This document shows positions 9,119 to 18,820 of a DNA stretch of 64,000 nucleotides, piece after piece. Position 1 is the first letter of the stretch. The number at the start of each line of letters is the position of its first letter. The stretch is taken from contig CABZCX010000001.1 of the NCBI GenBank assembly GCA_902524345.1, forward strand, positions 191,001 through 255,000. Direction: 5' to 3'. The notes below the pieces were generated by a model, which worked only from the letters and a program-made list of their open reading frames with translations, searched no databases and was not told where the DNA came from. Both the position numbers and the translations under genes were made by a program. This DNA is from an uncultured Pelagibacteraceae bacterium (GTDB lineage: Bacteria; Pseudomonadota; Alphaproteobacteria; Pelagibacterales; Pelagibacteraceae).

Positions 9119-9480
9119 CTTATGATAATAATAATATTTTTGCAAAAATTTTAAGAAATGAAATTCCTTGTAAAAAAATTTATGAGGACGAGTTTGTCTT
9201 ATCTTTTTATGATATAAATCCCCAAAAGAAAATTCATGCACTTGTTATACCAAAAGGAAAATATGTGGATTTAGATGATTTTGCAAATAATGCCTCTATT
9301 GATGAAATTGCAGGTTTGATAAAGGGTATTAATTTAGTTGCTAAAAAATTAAATATTTCTGTTGATACTGGGAAAGGTTACAGGGTACTTGCAAATATAA
9401 GCGAGCATGGTGGACAAGAGGTGCCGCATTTACATTTTCACCTATTTGGGGGTGAAAGCGTTGGTAAAATGGTTCAATGA
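9115..9480 (+). CDS. HIT family protein (HinT-like nucleotide phosphoramidase)
   Basis: The 121-residue protein has the histidine triad HLHFHLFGG (His105, 107, 109) and the N-terminal IFAKILRNEIPCKKIYED typical of HinT. These dimeric enzymes hydrolyse aminoacyl-AMP-type phosphoramidates. A HIT protein following hisE is frequent in alphaproteobacteria. It overlaps neighbours on both sides by 4 bp. Confidence 0.93.
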   Translation: MTYDNNNIFAKILRNEIPCKKIYEDEFVLSFYDINPQKKIHALVIPKGKYVDLDDFANNASIDEIAGLIKGINLVAKKLNISVDTGKGYRVLANISEHGGQEVPHLHFHLFGGESVGKMVQ

Positions 9481-9980
9481 GCTTAAAAGTTAAAAGAAAT
9501 TATCTAGAAATTTATTCAATTGATGACTTAATTGATGTAAAAATCATACCAAAAGAATTTAAGATAGAGCTAATTGATCCGCCAAACTTTCAACTAAATA
9601 AGTTTTTTTACAAAGGTATAGGTAAAAATCATCGCTGGACTGATAGATTGTCATGGAATGATAATCAGTGGATCAACTATACAACAAATAAAAATCTTAA
9701 AACCTATATCTTAAAAAATAAAAATGATATTGCCGGTTATTTTGAGTTAATATTTCATCAAAATGAAAATGAGGTTGAAATAGCCTACCTTGGTTTGCTA
9801 GAGGAATATCACAATAAAAAACTTGGATCTTATTTGCTATCTATTGCAATTAAAGAATCTTTTTTACAAAAACCTAAAAGAGTATGGGTGCACACTTGTT
9901 CTTTAGATCATAAAAATGCCTTAAATAATTATTTATCCAGAGGAATGAAGGTTTTTATGACAGAAACAATACAAATTTAA
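9477..9980 (+). CDS. GNAT family N-acetyltransferase
   Basis: The 167-residue protein has a GNAT-like core: AGYFELIFHQNENEVEIAYL (beta4), then GLLEEYHNKKLGSYLL as the acetyl-CoA loop (near residues 102-117), then VWVHTCSLDHKNALNNY typical of motif B. The substrate is unknown. It is the last gene of the long his-led transcript and converges on lolA with a 14-bp gap. Confidence 0.83.
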   Translation: MSLKVKRNYLEIYSIDDLIDVKIIPKEFKIELIDPPNFQLNKFFYKGIGKNHRWTDRLSWNDNQWINYTTNKNLKTYILKNKNDIAGYFELIFHQNENEVEIAYLGLLEEYHNKKLGSYLLSIAIKESFLQKPKRVWVHTCSLDHKNALNNYLSRGMKVFMTETIQI

Positions 9981-9994
9981 ATATTATTAATTTC

Positions 9995-10543
9995 TTAATC
10001 AGAACTTGGTAATTCAAACATTTTTTTTTTAATTTCCTGATTAATCGAGATAGATGACAAATATACAATATTTAGATTTTGATATAAATCTACTGTTTGC
10101 CATCCTTTTAAATTTAGTGTTTTTTTATCAAAAAAGAGAATTATTTCATTTTCATCTTTAAAAAATTTGAAAGCTATAATATTTTTATCTGAATAGTAAC
10201 TTTCCGATTTACTAATCTCATCTAACAAAAATTTTTTATCTAATACCAGATTTAGGGGTGTTTTTTTTAAAGGATATATATAATAGCTTGAGATAGTCTT
10301 AATAACAAATGATGTGCCATTTGAGACTAAAGTTTTTTTATTGCTTAAATCATATTTACAAAAAATTTTCTTTGGGTACTGCAAAACGCAATTACCTTTC
10401 TCAATTTTATCATTTATGTTTTGTTCAAAATCAAATGATATATTTTCGATAAAATTTAGTTTTTTTATAATATTATTTTTAACTGAGGCAGAGCTCTCGT
10501 TTATTAAAAAAAAAAAGAATATTAAAATATAATATTTTATCAT
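9995..10543 (-). CDS. lolA: LolA-like outer-membrane lipoprotein carrier
   Basis: The 182-residue exported protein has a signal peptide (residues 1-19) and a LolA-type half-barrel, with FDFEQNI near the N-terminus, GNCVLQYPKKIFCKY in the middle and a D-rich C-terminus. LolA carries lipoproteins across the periplasm from LolCDE. The sequence is diverged, so the call rests partly on position: lolA directly after ftsK (4-bp ATGA overlap) is a standard alphaproteobacterial order. Confidence 0.8.
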   Translation of the reverse strand: MIKYYILIFFFFLINESSASVKNNIIKKLNFIENISFDFEQNINDKIEKGNCVLQYPKKIFCKYDLSNKKTLVSNGTSFVIKTISSYYIYPLKKTPLNLVLDKKFLLDEISKSESYYSDKNIIAFKFFKDENEIILFFDKKTLNLKGWQTVDLYQNLNIVYLSSISINQEIKKKMFELPSSD

Positions 10544-12666
10544 TTTAAAACATCACGTTTTCCAACATGATTAGCCTTACTCACGATTCCCTCTGCTTCC
10601 ATCATATCAATAATTCTTGCAGCTCGATTATATCCGATCTGCAATTTTCTTTGTAAAAAAGACGTTGAAGCTTTTCCCTCCGATTTGATAATTTCAACAG
10701 CATCGTTGTATAATTCATCTTTATCCCCTTGATTTTTTGAATTTTCGGTCATTTCCTTTTCGTCAACAAAATTTAAAATTTCATCAATATAATCAGGTTC
10801 AGCCTGAGATCTTAAGTAATTATTAATTTTTTCAATTTCATTTTCAGACACGTATGGTGCGTGAATTCTTACAATTTTATTTGCCGATGACATAAAAAGC
10901 ATGTCTCCTTTACCCAATAATTGCTCAGCACCTTGCTCACCTAAAATTGTCCTACTATCTATTTTTGATGTTACCTGGAATGAAATACGAGTTGGAAAAT
11001 TTGCTTTAATAGTACCTGTTATAACATCAACACTTGGTCTTTGTGTCGCCATTATTATATGGATACCTGCTGCTCTCGCCATTTGTGATAATTTTTGTAT
11101 GTAGTTTTCTATTTCCTTTCCTGCAACTAACATTAAGTCCGACATCTCATCTACAACGACAACTATATATGGCATTGGGAGTTTATGTTTTAAGTTATAT
11201 CCATCAATATTCCTTACACCTTCTTTAGTCATTAATCTGTATCTACTTTCCATTTCTTTAACTACCCAACCCAAAACTGAGGCTGCTTTTTTTGCTTCTG
11301 TAATCACTGGGCAAAGTAAATGTGGCACACCTTCATAAGTAGACAGCTCAAGCATTTTTGGATCAATTAAGATAAATTTACATTTATCAGGATGATGTCG
11401 GTAAAGTAATGAGAGAATAATTGTATTTACACAAACTGATTTACCTGACCCTGTAGTGCCAGCAATTAATAAGTGAGGCATTGATGTTAAATCTCTTACA
11501 ATTGGTTCTCCAGAAATATTTTTACCTAATGCGATTGGTAATTTTATATCCTTTTTTTTAAAATCTGAGTTATTGAGAATTTCACTCAAATAAACGTTTT
11601 CTCTTTGCGTATTTGGTAATTCAATACCGATTGTATTGCTTCCAGGGATAGTAGATATTCTAGCAGACTCTGAACTTGTATTTCTCGCTATATCATCTGA
11701 AAGGTTTACGATTTTTGAAACTTTTATCCCTGCAGCTGGTTCAAACTCATTTAAGGTGACTACAGGTCCATGACTAATTTTTTTAATTTTACCGTTTACA
11801 CCAAAGTCTAAAAGTATTTTTTCTATGAAAGTTGGGTCCACGGTATCATTTTTGTCCAATTTATTTCTTTCATTTTTTGAGGGGGTTTTGAGTAATTCTA
11901 AAGAGGGTAATTTATACTTATTTTTGTCTCTTAAAAGAGTGTTCTCGGCTTTTATGAATGGCAAATCCTCCTGTATCATACTCTTTATTTCATGCTGGGG
12001 TATATATTCTTTAATAATTTCATTGTTGTTTGTATAATTTTTTTCTTTTCTACCGAACAAAATATTTGAAATCTTTTTAATAATCTCAAAAGATTTTTTA
12101 ACATCAAAGTTTAAACTTATAAAAAACAGAGCAAATATAATTAGAACTAAAATATAATAAGAAATTATCTCATTAGAACTTATAATTGAATTTAAAAAGG
12201 TGCCATTAAGGTATTTGCCTACAAAACCTCCATTTCCATTTATATAAAGATTAAAAGAGTCTGCGTAAAAATAGCTAAAAAAGAGAGAACCAACAACGGA
12301 ATAAATAATTATAAAAAATAAATTTTCTAAAAATAAAAAAATTTCCTTTTTTATAAACATATTAATTCCAGTTAAAGTAAAGGTTATGGGTATTAAAAAA
12401 GCAATGAGACCGACAGATTGAAGAAAAAGGTCTGACGTATAACTTCCATGAAAACCTAAATAATTTTTTATTTCTAAATTTTCTGGAAATATAAAATTGG
12501 GGTCTTCAGGTGAATATGATATCAGAGCTAAAAAAAGAAGAACACCTAAAATTGCAATTGTTGCTCCAGAGATTTCTATTAATCTCTTAGTGATAAAAGT
12601 CAGTATTGAATTACCAAGTTTTCTTATATTCATAGCAAATGAATCAAATATATATCTTTGTATCAT
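10540..12666 (-). CDS. ftsK: FtsK DNA translocase
   Basis: The 708-residue protein has four N-terminal membrane helices (about 30-50, 75-103, 110-133, 165-188), a short linker, and the RecA-like motor with Walker A GTTGSGKS (403-410) and Walker B VVVVDEMSDLM. It ends in a winged-helix gamma domain (LQRKLQIGYNRAARI) that reads KOPS sites. It pumps chromosome ends through the septum and activates XerCD. Met12 (start 12633) is an equally possible start. The linker is much shorter than in E. coli FtsK. Confidence 0.96.
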   Translation of the reverse strand: MIQRYIFDSFAMNIRKLGNSILTFITKRLIEISGATIAILGVLLFLALISYSPEDPNFIFPENLEIKNYLGFHGSYTSDLFLQSVGLIAFLIPITFTLTGINMFIKKEIFLFLENLFFIIIYSVVGSLFFSYFYADSFNLYINGNGGFVGKYLNGTFLNSIISSNEIISYYILVLIIFALFFISLNFDVKKSFEIIKKISNILFGRKEKNYTNNNEIIKEYIPQHEIKSMIQEDLPFIKAENTLLRDKNKYKLPSLELLKTPSKNERNKLDKNDTVDPTFIEKILLDFGVNGKIKKISHGPVVTLNEFEPAAGIKVSKIVNLSDDIARNTSSESARISTIPGSNTIGIELPNTQRENVYLSEILNNSDFKKKDIKLPIALGKNISGEPIVRDLTSMPHLLIAGTTGSGKSVCVNTIILSLLYRHHPDKCKFILIDPKMLELSTYEGVPHLLCPVITEAKKAASVLGWVVKEMESRYRLMTKEGVRNIDGYNLKHKLPMPYIVVVVDEMSDLMLVAGKEIENYIQKLSQMARAAGIHIIMATQRPSVDVITGTIKANFPTRISFQVTSKIDSRTILGEQGAEQLLGKGDMLFMSSANKIVRIHAPYVSENEIEKINNYLRSQAEPDYIDEILNFVDEKEMTENSKNQGDKDELYNDAVEIIKSEGKASTSFLQRKLQIGYNRAARIIDMMEAEGIVSKANHVGKRDVLK

Positions 12667-12697
12667 CTAATTTTTATTGTTAAAATTAAAATTTATT

Positions 12698-13768
12698 ATG
12701 AGTGTATGTATTTTAGGTAATGGATTAACGAGCTTAGCGCTAGCTAAAAGTTTAGTTAACAAGGGTGTGAGTGTTGACATCGTCTATGATAAAAAAAAAG
12801 ATAAAATTAATTACAATCGTACAATAGGAATTTCAAAAACTAACTTAGAATTTTTTAATAAAGAAATTTTGAATATTAATAAATTATCATGGAATATTGA
12901 TAAGATTGAAATTTATAGTGAAAATTTAAACAATGAAAAAATACTAAATTTTCAAAATACTGGTCAAAAGCTTTTTTCTGTAATAAGAAATTATGAATTG
13001 GTTTATTATTTAACGAAAAAATTAAAGAAAGAGAGACTTTGTAAATTTAAAAATAATTTGTCAAATAAAAGTGTATTAAACCAAGGTTATGATTTAATTA
13101 TAAATTGTGAATTTTCAAATTTTATAACTAAAAAATATTTTTCTAAAAGGATTTCAAAAGATTATAATAATTATGCTTATACAACAATTATCAATCATTC
13201 AAAAACTAGCAATACTAAGGCAATTCAAATTTTTACATCCAGAGGCCCGTTAGCTTTTTTGCCAATTTCTAAATTTCAGACTTCAGTAGTTTATTCTGTA
13301 AAAGGAAACCAAAGAATTGATTTTAAAAGTTTAATTAGATTTTATAATAAATTTTATGATATTTCGTCTATTGATAACTTTTCACGATTTAAAATTCAAA
13401 TGTCTAATTTAAGGAATTATTATCACTCTAATATTTTAGCTTTTGGTGATTTGCTACATAAGATTCACCCATTAGCTGGACAAGGTTTTAATATGACTTT
13501 AAGAGATATTAAAATTTTTTCTGAAATTATACAGAAAAAATTACACTTAGGTCTTCCTTTGGATCTATCGGTCAATCATGAATTTGAAAAAAAATCAAAA
13601 CACATAAATTACATTTTTTCAAACGGAATTGATTTTATCTATGAATTCTTTAATTTTGAAAGGAAAACAAAAAGTAAAATAATTAGTAAAACAGCAAAGT
13701 TTTTAGGTAAAAATTTTAATTTGAATAAAAAATTCATTGAAATTGCTGATAATGGATTTTTACTCTGA
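12698..13768 (+). CDS. UbiH/UbiF/Coq6-type FAD monooxygenase
   Basis: The 356-residue flavoprotein hydroxylase probably acts in ubiquinone ring hydroxylation. The N-terminal FAD-binding GNGLTSLALA replaces the usual GxGxxG region. The second FAD motif is clear: GDLLHKIHPLAGQGFNMTLRD near residues 249-269. ATG 12698 places the Rossmann strand (SVCILGNG) at the N-terminus; a TTG at 12677 would add seven residues. Sequence conservation is low outside the motifs. Which ring position it hydroxylates cannot be told. Confidence 0.83.
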   Translation: MSVCILGNGLTSLALAKSLVNKGVSVDIVYDKKKDKINYNRTIGISKTNLEFFNKEILNINKLSWNIDKIEIYSENLNNEKILNFQNTGQKLFSVIRNYELVYYLTKKLKKERLCKFKNNLSNKSVLNQGYDLIINCEFSNFITKKYFSKRISKDYNNYAYTTIINHSKTSNTKAIQIFTSRGPLAFLPISKFQTSVVYSVKGNQRIDFKSLIRFYNKFYDISSIDNFSRFKIQMSNLRNYYHSNILAFGDLLHKIHPLAGQGFNMTLRDIKIFSEIIQKKLHLGLPLDLSVNHEFEKKSKHINYIFSNGIDFIYEFFNFERKTKSKIISKTAKFLGKNFNLNKKFIEIADNGFLL

Positions 13769-13822
13769 TTTATAATTTATCAAATTAAAATGTTAATTTA
13801 ATAAAATCGGTTTGAATAAATT

Positions 13823-14470
13823 TTATTGTATAGTTGTATTATTAAATTGATCAAAAGTGTATGTTGTTAAGATGTCTGCTATTTTAGATTTTCTAGCACT
13901 TAAATTTTTTGTCTCTAATAAAACTTGTTTTTCTTCTAAAGTAAATGGTGATGCCATGGCTAGAGCATTTATGGTTTCATTTAGATTTTGATTTTCCAAG
14001 GCTTTCCAATTTATTATAAAACCTCTTTTTTCAAAAAGATTTTTTAAATCTTTAAAAATTAATTCTAGATCTGAAAATTTCAAATTTTCTTTTTGTTCTG
14101 ATAAATCATCATAAAATTTATCAAAACTAATCTCACATTCTCGATATTTTTTATTTGATACAATCTCATTTACTATTTTAAATCTTATTAGGCCTTTAAG
14201 CTCTATTAAATATCTTCCATCATCAGTTTTTTGTGAATTTATTATTTTACCCATGCAACCAATCTTATATAACTCAGGCATATTCAAATTTTCATTTTTT
14301 AAAATCTTCGGCTGAATCATCCCAATTAGTTTGTTAGTTTCCATACAATCATTAATCATATCTATATACCTTGGCTCAAAAATATTTAGTGGCACTGTTG
14401 TTTTAGGAAAAACTATGAAATTACTTAAAGGGAAGACAGCTATTTTTTTCGGTAAATCCTCTTTTTTCAT
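13823..14470 (-). CDS. Lon N-terminal (LON substrate-binding) domain protein
   Basis: The 215-residue protein consists mostly of a LON/PUA-like domain, with the hallmark start IAVFPLSNFIVFPKTTVPLNIFEPRY (split: residues about 10-35) and later GCMGKIINSQ. It has no ATPase or protease domain. Such stand-alone LON proteins are widespread in alphaproteobacteria; a substrate-recognition role is assumed but not shown. It is divergent from the tRNA-Gly gene across about 67 bp. Confidence 0.87.
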   Translation of the reverse strand: MKKEDLPKKIAVFPLSNFIVFPKTTVPLNIFEPRYIDMINDCMETNKLIGMIQPKILKNENLNMPELYKIGCMGKIINSQKTDDGRYLIELKGLIRFKIVNEIVSNKKYRECEISFDKFYDDLSEQKENLKFSDLELIFKDLKNLFEKRGFIINWKALENQNLNETINALAMASPFTLEEKQVLLETKNLSARKSKIADILTTYTFDQFNNTTIQ

Positions 14471-14495
14471 AAATATTATTATAACATACTTAATA

Positions 14496-14525
14496 TTGCT
14501 TGAATAAAAAAATACAGCTTAATAT
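14496..14525 (+). promoter_or_regulatory. candidate promoter of tRNA-Gly
   Basis: TTGCTT at 14496-14501 and TAATAT at 14520-14525 are 18 bp apart. Transcription would start near 14532, about 6 bp before the tRNA 5' end. This is a pattern match only. Confidence 0.45.
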
Positions 14526-14537
14526 ACTGTCTCATGT

Positions 14538-14612
14538 GCGGGCATAGCTCAGTGGTAGAGCGTCTCGTTGCCAACGAGAAGGTCGAGGGTTCGACCCCCT
14601 TTGCCCGCTCCA
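14538..14612 (+). tRNA. tRNA-Gly (anticodon GCC), CCA encoded
   Basis: A full cloverleaf can be drawn by eye. The acceptor stem 14538-14544 pairs with 14602-14608. D-arm GCTC/GAGC follows. The anticodon stem TCTCG/CGAGA encloses loop TTGCCAA with anticodon GCC at 14570-14572. The T-arm has a TTCGACC loop. The discriminator is T14609 and the CCA end is encoded at 14610-14612. It reads GGC and GGU codons. It probably lies on the same transcript as the pterin dehydratase gene 15 bp downstream. Confidence 0.97.
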
Positions 14613-14627
14613 TTAATTGATTTAATT

Positions 14628-14966
14628 ATGGACGATTTAGCAAAAAAAAAATGTGTTCCTTGTGAAGGAAATATTCCTCCTTTTAACGTCGAGGAAATTC
14701 ATAAATATTTGAAACAAGTAGATGGATGGAAAGTTGTAGAGGACAAAATTGATGGATTTCATTTAATAAAAAATTTTAAATTTGATAATTTTTTAAAAAG
14801 CCAAGAATTTGTAAATAATGTTGGTAGAATAGCAGAGGAAGAGGGTCATCATCCTGATTTATGGTTTGGTTGGGGTTATGCAAAAATAAAAATTTTTACA
14901 CATGCCATTAAAGGTTTAGCGGAGAGCGATTTCATTTTAGCAGCTAAGATAGACAAAATCAGTTAA
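14628..14966 (+). CDS. pterin-4a-carbinolamine dehydratase
   Basis: The 112-residue protein has the active-site signature EEEGHHPDLWFGW (around residues 70-82), followed by KIKIFTHAIKGLAESDFILAAKID in the family pattern. It dehydrates 4a-hydroxy-tetrahydropterin, or serves in pterin salvage. ATG 14628 is chosen; an in-frame ATG at 14568 lies inside the tRNA. No phenylalanine hydroxylase gene is in view, so the physiological partner is unknown. Confidence 0.92.
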   Translation: MDDLAKKKCVPCEGNIPPFNVEEIHKYLKQVDGWKVVEDKIDGFHLIKNFKFDNFLKSQEFVNNVGRIAEEEGHHPDLWFGWGYAKIKIFTHAIKGLAESDFILAAKIDKIS

Positions 14967-16508
14967 TTAATGGTTGAAGTGCCTTGTTTTGGAAAATACT
15001 AAAATAGTATTTGTTAGATTAGCAAATTTTATTATTTCTTTGTCATTTTTTGATCCAGAAGGTTGTATAACAGCAGAAACCCCAGATTGAACTAATTTTT
15101 CAATACCATCTACAAATGGAAAGAAGGCATCTGATGCTGCAAAAAGTTCCTTGTTTTTTTCAAAATTTTGAAATTTTTTCATTTTATCAATTGCAATTTG
15201 ACAACTATCTAATCTACTTGGCTGTCCCGACCCTATTCCAATTGTTTTGTAATCATTTGTGATCACTATTGCATTTGATTTAACATTTCGACAAACATTA
15301 AATGCAAAAATAAGTTTATTAAAAGTTTCATTATTTGGTTTTCGTTTAGAAACAACTGTAAAGTCTTTTTTTGATAAATTATTATTATCTGAATTTTGTA
15401 TTAGTATCGAATTATATTTACTAATAAAATTAAGTTTATTTTTACCATCAAACTTAGATGTATTAATTATTCTTAAATTTTTTTTCTTTTTTAGAAGATT
15501 TAGCGATTTTTTATCGAAACCTTTCGCCATTATTATCTCAAAATAAATTTTACTGATTACCTTTGCCAAATTTATGTTTATCTTAAAATTACAGGAAACA
15601 ATTCCACCATAAGCACTAATAGGGTCACTTTCTATGGCCTCCTTAAAAGATTTTATTTTATTTTGATTAATTGAAACTCCACAAGGATTTGAATGTTTTA
15701 TTATAGCTACTCCTTTGTTGTTTGGTAATAATTTTGTAACGCTTAATGCAGAATAAAGATCATTATAATTATTATAGCTTAAATCTTTTCCACTGAGCTG
15801 AACAATATCTTGATCATAATTTTTAGAGTAAATCGCTGCTTTTTGATGAGGATTCTCACCATATCTTGCTTGCTTTATTAACTTACCAGAAAATATGTTT
15901 TTTTGTGGAAAAATATTATTTAATTTATCGTTAAAATATTTGAAAATATTCGATTCATAATAAGCAGTTTCCATGAATGCTTCCTCAGCCAATTTTTCTC
16001 TAAAACTTAGACTTGTAGATCCTTTGAGATTTTTTATTTCATTTATAAATCGCTCATACTGGTTTGGGTTACAAATAACAACTACGTCATTATAATTTTT
16101 TGCTGCTGCTCTCACCATGGTTGGGCCACCAATATCTATATTTTCTATTATTTTATTGTGATTTGATTTCTTTAATAAGGCATCTTCAAAAGGGTAAAAA
16201 TTTGCAACTACTAAATCTATATTTTCATAATTATTTTTTTTTATTTCTTTTAAATGTTTTTTGTTATTTCTTTTGTTAAGAATACCCCCATAAATTTTTG
16301 GGTGAAGTGTTTTTACTCTTCCATTTAGAATTTCAGGTGTATTTGTAAACTTTGAAAGTTCAATACATTTAAAACCAAGATTTATTATTTTCTTATAAGT
16401 ACCACCAGAACTTATAATCTCAACTTTATATTTTGAAAGGGTATTTAAAAGTGGTTTTAAATTGTCTTTATTAGAAACAGAAATTAAAGCTTTTCTGATT
16501 TTACTCAT
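14967..16508 (-). CDS. purH: bifunctional AICAR transformylase / IMP cyclohydrolase
   Basis: This 513-residue protein carries out the last two steps of IMP synthesis. The N-terminal MGS-like IMP cyclohydrolase domain (residues about 1-145) shows ISSGGTYKKI and VKTLHPKIYGGIL. The AICAR transformylase domain follows, with RYGENPHQKAA, IIKHSNPCGV and a C-terminal SDAFFPFVDGIE block. The start overlaps the heparinase-family stop by one base. It converges on the pterin dehydratase with adjacent stop codons. Confidence 0.97.
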   Translation of the reverse strand: MSKIRKALISVSNKDNLKPLLNTLSKYKVEIISSGGTYKKIINLGFKCIELSKFTNTPEILNGRVKTLHPKIYGGILNKRNNKKHLKEIKKNNYENIDLVVANFYPFEDALLKKSNHNKIIENIDIGGPTMVRAAAKNYNDVVVICNPNQYERFINEIKNLKGSTSLSFREKLAEEAFMETAYYESNIFKYFNDKLNNIFPQKNIFSGKLIKQARYGENPHQKAAIYSKNYDQDIVQLSGKDLSYNNYNDLYSALSVTKLLPNNKGVAIIKHSNPCGVSINQNKIKSFKEAIESDPISAYGGIVSCNFKININLAKVISKIYFEIIMAKGFDKKSLNLLKKKKNLRIINTSKFDGKNKLNFISKYNSILIQNSDNNNLSKKDFTVVSKRKPNNETFNKLIFAFNVCRNVKSNAIVITNDYKTIGIGSGQPSRLDSCQIAIDKMKKFQNFEKNKELFAASDAFFPFVDGIEKLVQSGVSAVIQPSGSKNDKEIIKFANLTNTILVFSKTRHFNH

Positions 16509-18091
16509 TATATTTTATTTAATTCCCATTCAATGTTAATATTTTTTTCATTCGTAATTCCAGAAACAAATATATTTTGATTTTCAATGTAAGTATTTTT
16601 ATTACCGAAATATAAACCATTATCAATATCAATATTTTGATTATAACAAGTAAATTTCCAACCCTCACCATCCATCTCGATTAGGATTGATTTTTGGTCT
16701 TGAGTTTTCATTACTTTTGCAAGAGGATTTAAATGAAATCGTATATCAAACTTAATTTTTGGAATTATATTTTTAGAATTGAGCCTTTCAATGCCTTTTA
16801 GTTTGCTAATTTTTGGAAAAAATCTAATTTCTCGTTCATAAATTAGATTATATCTCTTTAAATAACCATCATGTGAAGCCACTACCTTCCACTCATTTTT
16901 TCCGAAGCTAATATTTTTTATATCAGTTTTCAAACCTTCTTTAATTTCAAATTTAGAAAGGGAATTTTTAATAAACTTACAAGATGAATTGTCATCAACA
17001 ATTAGAACATTGTGAACCGCCGATGACTTTGATACTTCTTTAAATTTTACATTTTTATCATCATAATAACCGGCATTAGTAAATATTTTCTTTCCACATG
17101 AAACAAATTCAAAAGAAAGAGCACCCGCTTGGTATTCTTCTGAAAATTTTTTATTTGGTGGTGAACCAACATCCATAATAAAATTTATTTTTTTATCTTT
17201 TAAACTTACGTAATTTGAAAATTCATGATCGTTATTTTTGAATGAATATCCAAGTCTTTTTAAATAAATATCAAATTCTTGATTGTTAGAAATATTGTTT
17301 CCATTAAACAAAGGGTCAAATTTTAAATTTTTCCAAAAAAAAGCATAAGATTGACCAAGATTAAAAATACTTTCATCAATAAAATCAGGTATTTCTGATT
17401 GAGACTCTTTAAACCACTCTCTTATTAATATTAGATATTTGAGAAAAAAAATAGATGATTTAATATTTCTTGATTTAGGAAAACCATTATTATCAAAGTT
17501 ATATCTGATAATTTTTTTTAAATATTCCAAACCTTTTATTGTAAAAAGCTTTTCATTTTTATAAGATAGACCAACAAGAATAATTGCTGCAGTTCCTCTA
17601 ATTTTATCACTAAGTTTTTTTTCTTTATCTATTTGATTTATTAAGTGAGATGTTTGTTTATGTATAATTAAGTTAAAATCTTTTTGATACTGATCCCCTC
17701 CGTCATCATAGGTAAGAGTAGTGTTAGATAACCAGGATATAATTCTTTTAGATGTTATTTCGAAATTCCAACTCTTGGAATTATATTTATAATTTTTCTC
17801 TATCCAATTTTTTATTACCATTTGAACAGATTCATTTGAGGATTTTAAATCTAGACTAAAAAGCCAGTAGAAATTATTTAATTTTTGTAATTGTTTTTGA
17901 TTTAATTTTTTACTGGTCCAGAAATTATCGTATACAAAATTTTCGATATTGAATTTTTTTGTTTTAATTCTAACAATAGAAGACAGTAAATATGGACTAG
18001 ATTTATATTTTATATCACTAATTGATTTAGATGATATTTTTTTATCGTAAAAAATTGAATTAAGATAAATCTGTTTTATAATATCAAACAT
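16508..18091 (-). CDS. heparinase II/III family protein
   Basis: The 527-residue protein has an alpha-helical toroid N-terminal half (WNFEITSKRIISWLSNTTL near residues 125-143) and a C-terminal beta-sandwich with the family active-site stretch QAGALSFEF, then FTNAGYYDD and SSAVHNVLIVDD. Such proteins are uronic-acid polysaccharide lyases by fold. In alphaproteobacteria the gene sits conservatively next to purH and rpe, and its real substrate is unknown. No signal peptide is seen, so it may act in the cytoplasm. Confidence 0.86.
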   Translation of the reverse strand: MFDIIKQIYLNSIFYDKKISSKSISDIKYKSSPYLLSSIVRIKTKKFNIENFVYDNFWTSKKLNQKQLQKLNNFYWLFSLDLKSSNESVQMVIKNWIEKNYKYNSKSWNFEITSKRIISWLSNTTLTYDDGGDQYQKDFNLIIHKQTSHLINQIDKEKKLSDKIRGTAAIILVGLSYKNEKLFTIKGLEYLKKIIRYNFDNNGFPKSRNIKSSIFFLKYLILIREWFKESQSEIPDFIDESIFNLGQSYAFFWKNLKFDPLFNGNNISNNQEFDIYLKRLGYSFKNNDHEFSNYVSLKDKKINFIMDVGSPPNKKFSEEYQAGALSFEFVSCGKKIFTNAGYYDDKNVKFKEVSKSSAVHNVLIVDDNSSCKFIKNSLSKFEIKEGLKTDIKNISFGKNEWKVVASHDGYLKRYNLIYEREIRFFPKISKLKGIERLNSKNIIPKIKFDIRFHLNPLAKVMKTQDQKSILIEMDGEGWKFTCYNQNIDIDNGLYFGNKNTYIENQNIFVSGITNEKNINIEWELNKI

Positions 18092-18120
18092 ATCCCAATC
18101 AAATTAATTTAGATTAATAA

Positions 18121-18780
18121 TTAAATCGATCTTAATAAATCGATATTTTTTTTTATATCTCCATTATTATTTTTAAAGATAGTAGTTCCTGAGACTAAAA
18201 TATCTACTCCTGATTTAATTGCTAATTTAGAATTTTCAAAATTAATTCCACCATCAATTTCAATAACAAAATTTAATTTTAAATTTTTTCTAATTTCATC
18301 TAACTTTTTTACCTTGTTTAAAACTTCAGGCATGAATTTTTGTCCTCCAAAACCTGGATTTACGCTCATTATTAAGATTAAATCTATTTGATCTAAGAGT
18401 TTCTCCACAACTTCAATTTTTGTCTCGGGATTTAATGATACACCTACCTTTTTTTTAAATTCTCTAATTTTATTTATTGATCCCAAGAGATTATTAGTTG
18501 TTTCTGGATGAATAGTAATAATATCTGCACCTGCGCTTGCGTAACTCTCAATATACTTATGGACTGGTGATATCATTAAATGAACATCAAAGGGTAGTGA
18601 AGAATTCTTTTTTAGTGCCTCGATAACAGGAGGTCCGATTGTCAAATTAGGTACAAAGTGGCCATCCATTACATCAACGTGAATCATATCAGCACCCGCA
18701 TCTTCCAATTTTTTTATTTCTTTTCCTAATTGACTGAAATCCGCAGATAAAATTGAAGGTGAAATTTGTATTTTTTTCAT
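18121..18780 (-). CDS. rpe: ribulose-phosphate 3-epimerase
   Basis: The 219-residue TIM-barrel enzyme interconverts ribulose-5-P and xylulose-5-P. It starts ISPSILSADFSQLG; metal and catalytic residues are in MIHVDVMDGHFVPN and VEIDGGIN-like FVIEIDGGIN, with HLMI and MSVNPGFGGQKF. It precedes the heparinase gene (29-bp gap) on the same strand, as in other alphaproteobacteria. Confidence 0.97.
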   Translation of the reverse strand: MKKIQISPSILSADFSQLGKEIKKLEDAGADMIHVDVMDGHFVPNLTIGPPVIEALKKNSSLPFDVHLMISPVHKYIESYASAGADIITIHPETTNNLLGSINKIREFKKKVGVSLNPETKIEVVEKLLDQIDLILIMSVNPGFGGQKFMPEVLNKVKKLDEIRKNLKLNFVIEIDGGINFENSKLAIKSGVDILVSGTTIFKNNNGDIKKNIDLLRSI

Positions 18781-18820
18781 AGACTATTAAATTAACTAGT
18801 ACCAAATTTTAAAATCTAAT